Shown: positions 1 to 10,864 of the stretch, piece by piece
Layout: every line of letters starts with the position of its first letter
Position numbering within the stretch: position 1 is the first letter of the stretch
Assembly (NCBI RefSeq): GCF_041146395.1
Contig: NC_090986.1
Location: forward strand, 46,536,001 to 46,600,000
Reading direction: 5' to 3'
DNA length: 64,000 nt
Source: Eulemur rufifrons
Taxonomy: Eukaryota > Chordata > Mammalia > Primates > Lemuridae
Translations under genes and position numbers: made by a program
Notes under the pieces: model-generated
What the model saw: only the letters and a program-made list of their open reading frames with translations
Told to the model about the DNA's origin: nothing
Databases searched by the model: none

Positions 1-1895
1 TTTTGTGTTTTATTCCACATACAATATTCACCCTTTGAGGAAGGATATAAATTTCTCTTTAAAATGCCTGCCTGTTCTGTGTTTCAGTAATACCTGTATA
101 ATATAATAATATATTATTAGTTCTTTTATAGGGTTTCTATCAAGATTAGTTGAATTAATACATATAACACATAGACTATAATGCATACTGAATATTCAGT
201 AATTATTAGCAACTATTGTTATTTTCTAAGCTGGATGAAGTTCTGAGTAAATGTTGTTCCATTCTTAGAGACATAGGTGTTTATTTCCATAAAATGAAAA
301 GGAAAATACTAGCACAATAAAAATGAGAAGTGTATACTTCAAACCAATAGCATATGAAAAGATAAATACTTGCATATTTTAGCAAATTTAGGAAAAATGA
401 ATGAGAAGTAAAATAAAAAAAGAATGATAAATTTCATTCCATGAGAAAATGTCTAAATACAACCAAAGAAAAGAGTAAAGATACATTTAATACAAATGTA
501 TCTAAAAAACAAACAAATACAAGCAAGGGAGTAGCAAACATGAACACAAAGCACTACTGAACCCTTATATATCGAGTGATTAAACAAAAGAGTATCAAAT
601 GCAATTTTATTATAATTAGCAATATAGGCATAGTTGTCAAAAATAAAATTATTCTGTAGACATTTGTATGTTTAAAAGTAAAATCAGAGTAAACAAATAG
701 AGATATATTGAGAACAATATTGAATTCAATTTTATAAATGAAGTTTTTAAAGGTGAAAAATATAAAAAGCAAAGTGAAAGTCATATAAAACAATTAGAAA
801 AATATTTGCAACTCAAGTCATAGATAACATTGATTGAAACAATAATTATTTTTCTATGAAGTATTCAGTATAAATAGTTCAATAGTTATATATAAAATAT
901 TTTAGTTCATATAAAATGCTTGTTTATAGTTCAAGTGTTATACTTCAGTATAAAAGGATTTATATTAATATTATTTTTCATAGAAAGGAAAGTTCTTCAA
1001 ATACATAACAGTATATAGGGAAGAACTCTCATCAACTATATTATTTTCTATAAATTTTCCTTTCATATTTGAATAGTTGTGTTTTAAAAAAGAGATGTAT
1101 AAAATGTGCCTTTGAAAGAAAAATAAAACAAAAAATCAAGTACTCTAATAAATGATAATTCTCTTTTTGGTTATTTCATGAAAACTCAGTTGTGATTATG
1201 TTTTAAACTAATATTTTGTGACTACAAAATATACAAAGCAAATATTTCAGTTTCATTCCTTTTTCAATTAAGGTATAAAGTCAAGTTATATTTAATATAT
1301 CTGCGTGTATTTTACCACAAGTTTTTATCATAGTGCACAATTTAAAAATTGATAAAGAAAAACTAAGCATTTTCTATTGGATTGCTATAGTTTCTATGTT
1401 TTGCAAGAGCTTATGATAATATAAACTAGTATGTGAGTTTACATTATCACCCAAACTGTGTAAGCATGAGAGTTATTTTTATGTTAATAAATTATAAAGA
1501 CATTTTATGTGAGATCATCAAGTTAAGCAAAATAGAAATTTACTTAATAAGAGATGAAAATCAATATATGGGATTATAATTGCTCAATACTGGTTTTCAA
1601 TACAACAATTTTTCAAATTGTAGTAAAATAATCCTGATTTGTTTTATGTAGGACCTGGGTCATATTTAATGCGAAAGCTTCAAAAAATCTTCTTTTGAGT
1701 TCAAAAGAACTAGAAACATAAAATAATTTTATTAAATACTGCAATTAAAATTATTATAAATTTCTTTATATGAATTTAAGTCACATAGAATGGTTGAATC
1801 AAAAAATAACACTATCTGATATGTTTATCAGAGAAAATACTTATGATAGTCATATTTTAAAATGGGGATAGTAAAGGGAGCCCTGTGGATGTAAC
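1..1895. other. AT-rich sequence without a recognised gene
   Basis: Very AT-rich DNA with many short A and T runs. All frames are broken by frequent stops; the longest is a 79-codon low-complexity minus-strand frame at 554-793 rich in Phe, Ile and Leu, as expected from translating AT-rich DNA. I recognise no repeat family with confidence. Decayed L1 cannot be excluded because the next segment looks like L1. Confidence 0.6.
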
Positions 1896-1899
1896 TTTT

Positions 1900-2155
1900 C
1901 AGTAATTCCATCAAAGTGGCAAAATGTCAATCACAGTAAGATGTGATAAGTTGATATGTGAAATGTGTGTTTAATAAAACCTACAGCAACCACCAAGAAA
2001 AGCATGCCAAGTAATACACTAAACACCAATAGAAATAAATCAAAATCTAATTTGAAAATGTGTTCAAGTAATAAACAGGGAAGGTATCGGAAACAGAGAA
2101 ATCCAGAAAACTACCTAATAAAAGGGGACATAAGCCCTAAGATATTATACTAATA
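1900..2155 (+). repeat. Probable ancient LINE-1 ORF2 fragment
   Basis: The run containing AGCATGCCAAGTAATACACT, then CAAATCTAAT-type A-rich text and AAAATGTGTTCAAGTAATAA resembles a part of old mammalian L1 ORF2 that encodes a Lys/Asn-rich stretch. A 62-codon open frame (1965-2153) lies within it and reads as a Lys/Asn/Thr-rich shadow of that region. There is no TSD or tail. The assignment is by general resemblance only. Confidence 0.35.
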
Positions 2156-2159
2156 TTTT

Positions 2160-3255
2160 TACATGTTAATCCCCACTACCCTCTTTTATGTGTTGAGTTA
2201 GTTCTAGTGTGTTTCACATTCGCTTTACCATAATAACCAAAGTTGTTCAGTATCATCTAACTATCCTCATACTGCCTCCTATATCTTCTACAAAACCCAA
2301 CACTGGATCCCTCTCCAGCCCAAAGCTAGCCAGTTACTCCAAAAGTTTTTATCTTAGATCAGGTATTTTCATAATATTGAAATTCACCCCTACAAATTTT
2401 CCCCTTCTCTTTATTTTAACTACACATAAGCTATTAATATAGCCTCAGACCACAATTTCGCTTGAATTGTCAAAGGATATATATTTTTTTCTTTTCATCT
2501 CTGTGCTGCTTGTATCTTTTCATTTTTCTTTTTATTTTATATAATTCTTCTCTACATTCCCAAGGGCACAGATAGGAATAGATTTTCTCTTCTTTCCTCT
2601 CTATTGATATCTCTATAAACGTCTCACATTTTTCTCAAAAGATAAAAACCAAAAAGCCAACAAAAGAAAAAAGAATAAAAAGCTTTGAAACTCGTGTTGT
2701 GAGATCTGTCAACTTCTCAATGCCTCCGTGTTGTTATAGCCTGGTTGCTAGCTCCTATCTTTTAGATTTCCTCCTCATTGCTACTCTTGTCACCATACCT
2801 TGTGATGTCTACATCCATGTGACTAATCCTTATTCAAACATCTAGAGCAAAGCTCTGTTGACTGAGTTTACAAGAAGACAGATATCAAATAACACATTGT
2901 TTCTGAGACAAATGAATACAAGCAGACTGGGCAAAGCAAATTGGTAAAAATTTCCTCTATGATTTCTTTGCACACTCATCTACTTTAAAGGTATTTAAAC
3001 AGGGCCAGAGCACATAGTGAGGAAGGATTTTTGTGAAGAGGATAACTTCAAAGAAATCTTCAGTGTTGAGGACCGTCTCTTTCTCCCTCAAAGAAAGGAC
3101 TTCTATCATGCCATTTAAATACTTAAAACATGATTATTATACCTAATGGCTTGATCTTTTCTCACATAAACTAAAAAATAAGGGATGAGCAGTACAAGTT
3201 ATCCTTTTAGGAATAAAAACTATTCCAAATCTCAGTGATATAAATCAATAAATAT
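2160..3255. other. AT-rich, pyrimidine-biased stretch; no gene seen
   Basis: The plus strand is rich in C and T from about 2200 to 2830, in the style of decayed L2 3' sequence (for example CTCATACTGCCTCCTATATC), but no diagnostic L2 end is visible. The rest is unassigned. The 77-codon plus-strand frame at 2209-2442 shows no recognisable domain. Confidence 0.4.
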
Positions 3256-3264
3256 TATCTATCA

Positions 3265-3575
3265 CTCACAAGTCAATGTGTCAGATGTCTGATTCTTCTG
3301 GTCTCAGCTAGGCTTATCTTTATATCTGTGGGTTGGGCACGCAGTTCTGCTGATATTGGTTGTATAATCTTACATGACTGTGGGTTGTTTGTCTGTAGGC
3401 TGGCTATAGGATGATCTTGGCTAGTACAGCTGGGTTTTCATTCATACCATCTTTTATCCTCCAGTGAACTAGGCTGGTTTGTTCCCATAGTAGTGTCAGA
3501 ATTCTAAGAGAGGGTGAAAATGTTCAAGAACACTGAAGAGCTGGCACACCGTCAATTCTGCTGAGTTTTATCATC
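3265..3575 (+). repeat. Old interspersed repeat, family not identified
   Basis: A degenerate mammalian repeat-like segment. The phrases GGTTGGGCACGCAGTTCTGCT, ATCCTCCAGTGAACTAGGCTGG and GGCACACCGTCAATTCTGCT occur in the same order as in a common, old mammalian repeat that I cannot name with certainty. A second piece of similar style appears near 61200-61550. No TSD or poly-A tail is visible. Orientation follows the phrase order I remember and may be wrong. Confidence 0.35.
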
Positions 3576-3579
3576 TAAA

Positions 3580-4395
3580 GCAAGAAACAGTGATTGCAAT
3601 TATTTATCCACTTATGAAACTCATGCTTTATTCCCCAAAATATATAATGTATACTGTTCAAAAAGGTAAAGGTAAAAGCCAAAATATAATTTCAAAATAA
3701 CTCAAGTTGTGATTTTTCATGTCTTAGATACTTGGAATATATGCAGATCATAGCCACTTAAAGAAACAAACAAACAAAAATTCTTCTTCTGTAAGACCCT
3801 TTCACTCAAACAAAAAGCCTAACTTGCTTTGTATAGCTCTGCTAACACCACAAGGCATCAACCTTGGTTAACATAATTGTTATTCTTTTATCTTTCTCCT
3901 GTGAAATTAGAATTACTGTTCTATTTTTTTCCTCTATCTCAGTCATCTCCTCTTTCTTTCCTTGGATTCATTTTTTGCTTGTTTGTATTTATTGCTCATT
4001 GTTTTGTTTTGTTTTGCCTATATTGTATCACAAAACAAAAAGAACATATATAAAAAGAAGAACCTGCTCAGGAAGAAAAGAGGGGTCAAGAAATTGAACT
4101 GAGCAAAGTGATCCCTGTCCAGTCATGGGATGAAAAAATACAAGAACAGTAAGTTGATAACATTTGTCTAATCACAAACATAACCTGTATGAGTAGGTTC
4201 ATATCAATACAGAATCATACATCTCAAATGAGTCCTTAAAACTAACAACTCTACCACACTTTCCTGATGGTTTATCTTTCCAAACCTGCAAGTTGACTAT
4301 TTCAGACAAGGTTCACTTTCCTGCTTACAGCATTCCTTTTTCTTTGCTGATTATCTTGTATCAAGTATCACTAAGAAAATAAAAGCCCTCAGGTA
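3580..4395. other. Unassigned AT-rich sequence
   Basis: No gene or clear repeat family. There is a short CAAA-rich patch near 3765-3780 and a GTTTT-rich patch near 4000-4015. The 77-codon plus-strand frame at 3864-4097 starts in a T-rich stretch encoding hydrophobic residues and ends in a basic tail. It has no recognisable domain and is probably chance. Confidence 0.45.
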
Positions 4396-4399
4396 AGAT

Positions 4400-6235
4400 C
4401 CTCCCTCATTTTCCCACCTCCAAATCATCAGTACTCCCTTGTCTGACATCTGCTGCTTCCTTCTCCTCTTCTTCCCATGTGTTTCCAAGTTTATGTGTTC
4501 TTCCCTCTAACAATAGCCAATCCTGCCATGTGCTCTAGATCTTGCTCCTTTCCCTTAGCAAGGGAAAGTTATCTTCATCTAATCCCTTTCACTTTTACAT
4601 TATCAAGCTCTGCCTCTTTTCTGACGCATCTCACAAAGTTACACATCACCTTGGAAGTCTCCTTTTTAAAATAAAACAACTGAACCAAACCAAAACCAAA
4701 CAAACAAAAAAATGCTAATAATTTTTTGATAACTCTTCCTTTTGCAACTAATATAGCATACGCTATTTCTTTGGTTTTATTTTTTCTTACTCTAAATTCT
4801 GAAAACAGTTGCCCTTAATTTTTCATGTCAATTCATTTTTTAAACCACTATGATCTGGTTTATGTATTTTCTGTTTGAACGAGTACATAAAAATAGCTTT
4901 TGTAATGGACAATAAGAGCTTTCACCTTGAAAAATCTAATGATTACTTTTCTGACCTCATTTATTCTACCACTTGGCAGCTTTCCACAGAATTAAATTTC
5001 ACCTCCTCTCTAAAAGGTTCTTCTCTCAGTTTCTCTGAAATTTCCGCCATCAAGAAACTGTCATCTTTAGTATTTGTTCTTAAACATTTCTTCTTGACTT
5101 CAACCTTTTCACTATGCTTCTAAAAGATGCATCACCTCAGGTTATGCGAATGGCACATTTTTCTACCTCCATCTACATTTTCTTCTTAGGTAATTTCATT
5201 ATTTCCCATATTCTAAATAGCAAACATATTCTGGAAACTTTTAAACTTAACTCTATGCTGTGTAGTTCTCTCCTGTGAACTCTCCACTTATAAATTCTAC
5301 TGCACATTTGACATCTCTTATCTGATGCTTCACAGCCATCTCTAAATTAATATATGTAAATTCAATTGTTATTCCCTACTAGCCCACCCCAAGCTTATTT
5401 TCCTTTCAGCTCTAGTAAAGTGATCAAATTATTTAAGTCAGATGTAATAACCCATAATAAATCTAAAATTTAGTCTTTTCTTTCATTCCATCAGCAAATT
5501 CTGTCTGTTCTACTTTTAGATAAAATCTCGTATCTGTTTATTTCTCTCTCTCCACTGCTGTCATCTTAGGTCAAGTCACCACCATTTCTTGTTTATGAAT
5601 TATACTACATTAACCTCTAATCTGTAATTCTATTCCCACTCTTACCTACTTCCAAATTATTCTATACCTACCAGACAGAATAATCATAAAATTATAAATT
5701 AGATCATATATCCCCTCTGCTTAAATCCATAAAACAATAATAAAATTTATTATTTTTACTATAACCTATAAGCACCTACTTCCCCTGTCCAGTTATTAAA
5801 CATAATTTGATGCCCACCTCCCTTGATCACTTTACTGCAGATATGCTAGCCTTCTGGTAGCTCTTATATTGTGCTAAGGTCTTCTACACATCAGAAACTT
5901 TGTACCTACCCTTTTCTTATGCATGTAACTGTCTTCTCTTATCATTTCAAATAGCTAATCTCTTCCTATATTTTTGCTCTGAGGTAAAATATCACCCCCA
6001 AGGAGACATATTAATTGAAAACCTATCCTGGTATATAATTTATGTTTAGATATGTTTTGTTTATTGCCCTTCCCACACTCCTTACTTATAGATATTTTAA
6101 TTATATCACTTTTAGCACAAAATTGCAATAATTTATATACCTACTTACCTGACTAAAACATTCTCTCTTGAGTGTGGGAATGAGCACTTATGCTTTCCCT
6201 TTTAAATTCCCAGCACACATGAAAATGCATGATAC
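4400..6235 (+). repeat. Decayed LINE-2 (L2), sense strand, in one or more fragments
   Basis: A long C/T-rich plus-strand segment with the ordered signature of an L2 3' half. ATCATATATCCCCTCTGCTTAAA (5704-5726) matches the L2 'atgtcactcccctgcttaaa' region. It is followed by GATATGCTAGCCTTCTGG, CTTCTACACATCAGAAACTT, a GGTAAAATATCACC block, TCTTGAGTGTGGGAATGAGC and a GCACACATGAAAATGCATGA end just before 6235. Reading frames of 65 and 82 codons inside it are remnants or chance. The 5' boundary is vague. Confidence 0.7.
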
Positions 6236-6292
6236 TTGGTGTATCAACAATATAATTCTGTTGGCTCAAACATTGGGAGCTTGTTGCAAATT

Positions 6293-6306
6293 AAATGGTC
6301 CTATGG
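6293..6306 (+). repeat. Left target-site duplication of the 6.3-kb L1
   Basis: AAATGGTCCTATGG here is repeated as AAATGGCCCTATGG at 7475-7488, directly after the A-rich tail. That is one mismatch in 14, marking the insertion of the L1 between them. Confidence 0.8.
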
Positions 6307-6690
6307 CTTAGATTTAAATCTTTTATCCATCCTGAATTAAGTCATGAAACCATAAAAATTCTAGAGGTAAGTGCAAGAAAAACTCTTCTAGATATCAGCC
6401 TGGGCAAAGAATTTATGACTAAGGCCCCAAAGGCAATCATGGCAACAACAAAAATTAATAAATTGGATGTGATTAAACTGAAAAGCTTCTGCACAGCTAA
6501 GGAAACAATCCTCAGAGCAAATAGAAAACCTACAGAATGGGAGAAACTATTCACAAGCTATACATCTGATAAAGGGCTAAGATCCAGAATTTACAAAGAC
6601 TTTAAGCAAATCAGCAAGAAAAAAACAAACAACTCTATTAAAAAATGGGCAGAAGACATGAACAGAATCTTCTCAAAAGGATATAGATAG
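6295..6690 (+). pseudogene. LINE-1 ORF2 C-terminal remnant
   Basis: An open frame of 131 codons in the truncated L1. Only the segment after the reverse transcriptase domain of ORF2p is represented, so no catalytic residues are present. The first codons lie in the TSD and host flank, so the apparent Met start is accidental. It ends at an in-frame TAG, and ORF2 similarity resumes downstream in another frame (MKKCS-like text near 6702). It is not a functional gene. Confidence 0.85.
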
Positions 6691-7474
6691 GTGGTCAATA
6701 ACATGAAAAAATGCTCCTTACTAATCATCAAGGAAATGCAAATTAAACCACAATGAGATATCACTTTCCCCCAGTCAGAATGGCTTTTATTAAAAAGTCC
6801 CAAAACAATAGATGCTGGTATGGATGCAGAGAGAAAGGAACGCTTATACATTGTTGGTGGGACTGCAAATTAGTCCAACCCTTATGGAACACAGTATAGC
6901 GATTCCTTAAAGAACTAAAAGTAGACCTACCATTTGATCCAGCAATCCCACTATTGAGTATCTACCAAAGGAAAAGAAGACTTTTTGTCAAAAAGACATC
7001 TATACTTGAATATTTATTGCAGCATAATTCACAATTGCAAAGATGTAGAATCAACCGAGTGTCCATGAATTCATGAGTGGATTAATTAAATGTGGTGTTT
7101 GTATATCATGAAGTACTACTTAGCCATAAAAGGATAAATTAATACCTATTGCAGCAATCTGGATGGAACTTGGAGACCATTCTCCTAAGTGAAGTATTTC
7201 AAGAATGGAAAAACAAACACCACATATATTCACTATTTGATTGGAACTAACTGATGAGCACACATGTGCACAGAGGGAAGTCAGACTCAGTGGAAATCAA
7301 CTGGGGGAGGGGTGAGAAGGGGAGGGGCACAAGCCTACCTAATGGGTGCAAGGAACACTATTTGGGTCATGGGCACACCTACAGCTGGGACTCAAGCACT
7401 ACAAAAGCAATTCCGGTAACCTAAAACATTTGTAACCCCTTAATTGTTTGAAATAAAAGAAGACATACAAAAAA
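6307..7474 (+). mobile_element. 5'-truncated LINE-1, lemur-lineage type, with TSD and A tail
   Basis: It holds the last part of ORF2, the 3' UTR and an A-rich tail. The open stretch 6295-6690 encodes the ORF2 C-terminal region in frame (for example [20 protein letters not shown], then a [13 protein letters not shown] block) and stops at TAG. The homology continues in another frame through 'caatgagatatcac', 'tggtgggactgcaaatta' and 'aaaggataaattaatac' type text to about 7250. The 3' UTR contains a G-rich patch (7300-7330), then GTAACCTAAAACATTTGTAA and GAAATAAAAG. About 1.17 kb remains of a full length near 6 kb. It is inactive because most of ORF2, all of ORF1 and the 5' promoter are missing. 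Confidence 0.92.
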
Positions 7475-7488
7475 AAATGGCCCTATGG
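7475..7488 (+). repeat. Right target-site duplication of the 6.3-kb L1
   Basis: AAATGGCCCTATGG, the partner of 6293-6306 with one mismatch. Confidence 0.8.
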
Positions 7489-7694
7489 AATATGCCTTTT
7501 AAAGTGCTGCGTGTGTGTGCATGGGTGTTCATATGCATGTGTACATGCCATAGAATTGAAAGGAGAGTCATAAGTGTGTTTCTAGGGAAAATTTGGAAGG
7601 TCAAAATCAGAAAGAGATTTTAGAAAATTATATATAAATGTCAATTTATGATCATAAGAAATACAAGAATGACAAGGTTACAACTAAACTCAAA

Positions 7695-7762
7695 TTGTAC
7701 AAAAGCAATTTATGTAATCAAAATGTTTATACCCCCATAATATTCTGAAATAAAAAAAATAA
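7695..7762 (+). mobile_element. Very short LINE-1 3' end
   Basis: TGTACAAAAGCAATTTATGT, then ATGTTTATACCCCCATAATA and TTCTGAAATAAAAAAAATAAA reproduce the last about 65 bases of the same L1 3' UTR type as at 7400-7474. It is an extreme 5' truncation. I did not find a clean TSD. Confidence 0.75.
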
Positions 7763-7769
7763 ATCTCAC

Positions 7770-8335
7770 TAAAACCAATAATTTTGTAAATTAGCATCTT
7801 GGGCTTTTGAGATAAATAATTTGTTAATAATAAAAATATTATAATAAAAAAAGAATGGTTTGCTAAGAAACCTGGTCAAGTAATATGGTATAAGAATAAT
7901 GGCATACACAATTTTTGGATGTTGACTGGCTATTGCAATTTCATCTCTTTATATACATCAGTGGAGAGACTGGTACATACAATACTTTTTCAAGAATTGT
8001 GCACACTTTGACCTTCATTTCTGAATTTAGATATTTGTAACCTTGTATTAAAATTCTGCATGATTAATTAAAATCCACTTATTTGGCTTAATACACTTGA
8101 CCTCCTGCTATGCTCTTGACTCCATATTTTCCAATAGTTTTTGCAATCTCTACATTCACTCTTTTCTAGCCTTGAAATAGCAATGTTCCAATGACCATAC
8201 TTACTCCTACATCCTTGTCAGCATTAGGATAATTTTTTTCTTATCCTTTCCTTTTTTTAATTTTCTGTCCATAAAACTTATTTAATAATTATCAGGTCAG
8301 AAACTGTGGTAAGATACCATGTCATAAATTGTTGC
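7770..8335. other. Unassigned AT-rich sequence
   Basis: No gene, no RNA gene and no recognised repeat. AT-rich with short homopolymer runs. Confidence 0.5.
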
Positions 8336-8339
8336 AATA

Positions 8340-8770
8340 AACATTATAGACAAAATTTGTGCAGAGTGTTTGATATAGATGGGGGGGTGGGTAACATAGT
8401 AAATGTAAAAATTAATGATAACAAACAAATATTAAGTTGTATAATATTCTAAAAGGAAAACAAAAGAGTGACACAGATGGGGACTTTTAAGACTAAGTGT
8501 TCAGAGGAAGGAATTATATTTAATCTGATAGTCAAATTAGAATAAACTACCAGCCATATGAAGCTCTGAAATAAGGGTATGAAAGGTAGAGGGAGCTGGT
8601 AATATGGGGAAGATCACTGGATGTGAATGAACTTGTCATTTCAAGGACTAGAAAGAACAACAGGATGCAGCCGAGTAACTGAGGACAAGGTGATATTTTT
8701 ATAATTGACAGAAGCCACTTTATGAATGGTCTTATGGGCCGAGGCCAGAAATCTGGTTTATTTTAAGTAT
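8340..8770 (-). repeat. Decayed LINE-2 (L2), antisense
   Basis: The text follows the reverse complement of an L2 3' region: CAGATGGGGACTTTTAAGAC, a 'gaggaaggaattat' block, GAAATAAGGGTATGAAAGG, then AGGATGCAGCCGAGTAACTGAGG and TGAATGGTCTTATGGGCCGAGGCC, which parallels the common 'gatcatgtagggccttgtaggcc' motif. Heavily mutated, with no coding capacity. Confidence 0.5.
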
Positions 8771-8774
8771 ATAA

Positions 8775-9530
8775 AACCATTGCCCAGTTCTGTTTAGATG
8801 AAGGACAGATGTGACTCACATCTTTAATGGATTCCTCTGCCTGCTCTGTAGAGGCTTTAGAATTGTATTGTATTGTGTGGTGATGTTTATGTGGCAATCA
8901 GAAAATTCTGACAGCATGAAGAAGCGGGGTAGAAGTAGACTGCAGAGATGGATGAATCACTCTTTATTAGAGACTGATAAAATGGATATCCAGTTTTAAC
9001 TAAATGAAACATTTTGCCCTGGTGCTGTCAATGGCTGTTTGACTTTTTGCCCTTTTGATCCTCAGCATGACTTTGCCCTTTTATTCATGTCTCACATTAA
9101 TATAAGTAGAACATTGACTTTTTTCCCATCGAGCTATGTTACGTCAATTGTAAAAAGTGTACTCTTTTTGAAATTATTCAAGGTAGAGAGAAAGCAGGTA
9201 TATCTATTAACTCTATTTTCTTTTCTGTTTACTCCTACAGAAATTTGTAATTCAGGTATTTAAATTACTCTTTTTAAATAAGTTTCTGCCATACACCTAT
9301 TGTCTTTTATCCAGGGATTGGTGTCGCCATTTGTATTCTAGGCAGATGTTTCCACTTTACCATTTTTATTTCTGTCATGCTGTTATGTGAAATATGTCTC
9401 TCATTTTGTTGGTTTTTTGTCAAATGTACATGACAGCTTGACTGGACAAGATCTCTCTACCTAAAGCAGAAGTAATTGACCTCTGTAACATTCTTTGAAA
9501 TGTAATGACTTCCATGTATTAGCAGTTGTT
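8775..9530. other. Unassigned sequence; no gene seen
   Basis: No recognised repeat or conserved frame. Short frames at 8811-8999 and 9039-9263 (62 and 74 codons) have no domain. Confidence 0.5.
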
Positions 9531-9533
9531 TGT

Positions 9534-10800
9534 AATTTTTAAATAGACTTTATATTTAGAGCAGTTTTAGGTTCACAGCAAAGTGGAACAGATGGTACAG
9601 AGATTTCCCATGTAGGTATCTACACAGGCACAAGCTCCCCATTACCTACATCCACCACCAGAGTGATACACTTGTTACAAATTATGAACCTACTTGGATA
9701 CATCATTATGGACCCAGTGTCCATAGTTTATATTCAGGTTCAATCTTGGTGTTGCGTAGTCTATGGGTTTTGACAAATGTATAACGACATATAGCCACCA
9801 TTACAGTATTTTACAGAGCAATATTCCTTCCCTAAAACTCATCTATGCTCTGTCTATTCATCCCTTCCTCTCTCATCCCCTGGCAATCACTGATCCTTTT
9901 ACTGTCTTTATAGCTTTGCCTTTTATAGAATGTGATATAGTTGGAATAGTATAGTATGTAGCCTCTTTATATTGGCTTTTTCCACTTTGCAATATGCATT
10001 TAAGCTGTCTTCAGGTCTTTTCATGGCTTCATAGCACACTTCTTTTTAGTGCTATGTAATAATTTCATTGTCTTTCTGGATGTTTGTTTATCCATTTAAT
10101 TCCTGAAGGACATTTTGGTTGCTTCCAGGTTTTTGCAATTATGGGTAAAACTGCTATTAAACATCCATGTACAAATATTTGTTTGGACATAAATGTTTAA
10201 TTCCTTTGAGTAAATACCAAGGAGAGTACTTGCTAGGTCCTATGGTAAGGGTATGTATAGTTTTATAAGAAAGTGCCAAATTATCACTATACATTTTGGT
10301 ATTCCCACCAGCAATGAATGAGAGTTCCTATTGCTCTGCATCCTAGCCAGCACTTGCTTTTATTCTGGATTTTAGCTATTCTAATAGGTAGGTAGTGCTA
10401 ACACATCATAGTTTTAATTTTCATTTCCTTAAGCTGAGCACATTTTTTGTTGCAAGGCATACTTGTTTGCCATTTGTATATCTTCTTTGTTGATGTAATT
10501 TTGTCCACTTTTTAAATTGTGTTGTTTGTGTTTTCATTGTTGAATTTTAAGAGTTCTTTTTATGTTTTGGATAATAGTCCTTTATCTGATATGTATTTTG
10601 CAAATATTTTCCCCAGTCTGTGGTTTGTCTTTCCATTCTCTTGACAGTATCTTTTGCACAACAGAAATTTTTAATATTAATGATATCCAGCTTAACAGTT
10701 ATTTCCTTCATGGAGTTTTACAATTTACATTTAGATTTGTGATCCATTGTGAGTTAATTTTTGATATGCCTGTAAAGTATGTGTCTACATTTATTATTTT
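9534..10800 (-). mobile_element. Old LINE-1, antisense: 3' UTR and C-terminal ORF2 part
   Basis: The plus strand reads as the reverse complement of an old L1. It starts with the tail-side text TTTTTAAATAGACTTTATAT, GCAGTTTTAGGTTCACAGCA and CCATGTAGGTATCTACACAG. It then follows through ATCACTGATCCTTTTACTGTC, TTCATGGCTTCATAGCACAC, ATTCCCACCAGCAATGAATG, TTGGATAATAGTCCTTTATC and CAGTCTGTGGTTTGTCTTTC. The homology fades near 10800, in the segment corresponding to the ORF2 C-terminal half. The plus-strand frames of 63 and 132 codons here are antisense shadows. Confidence 0.85.
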
Positions 10801-10864
10801 ACACTTATCCATTAGTATATATAGCATATATATGTATCATACAGTTTATATAATCAAATATACT

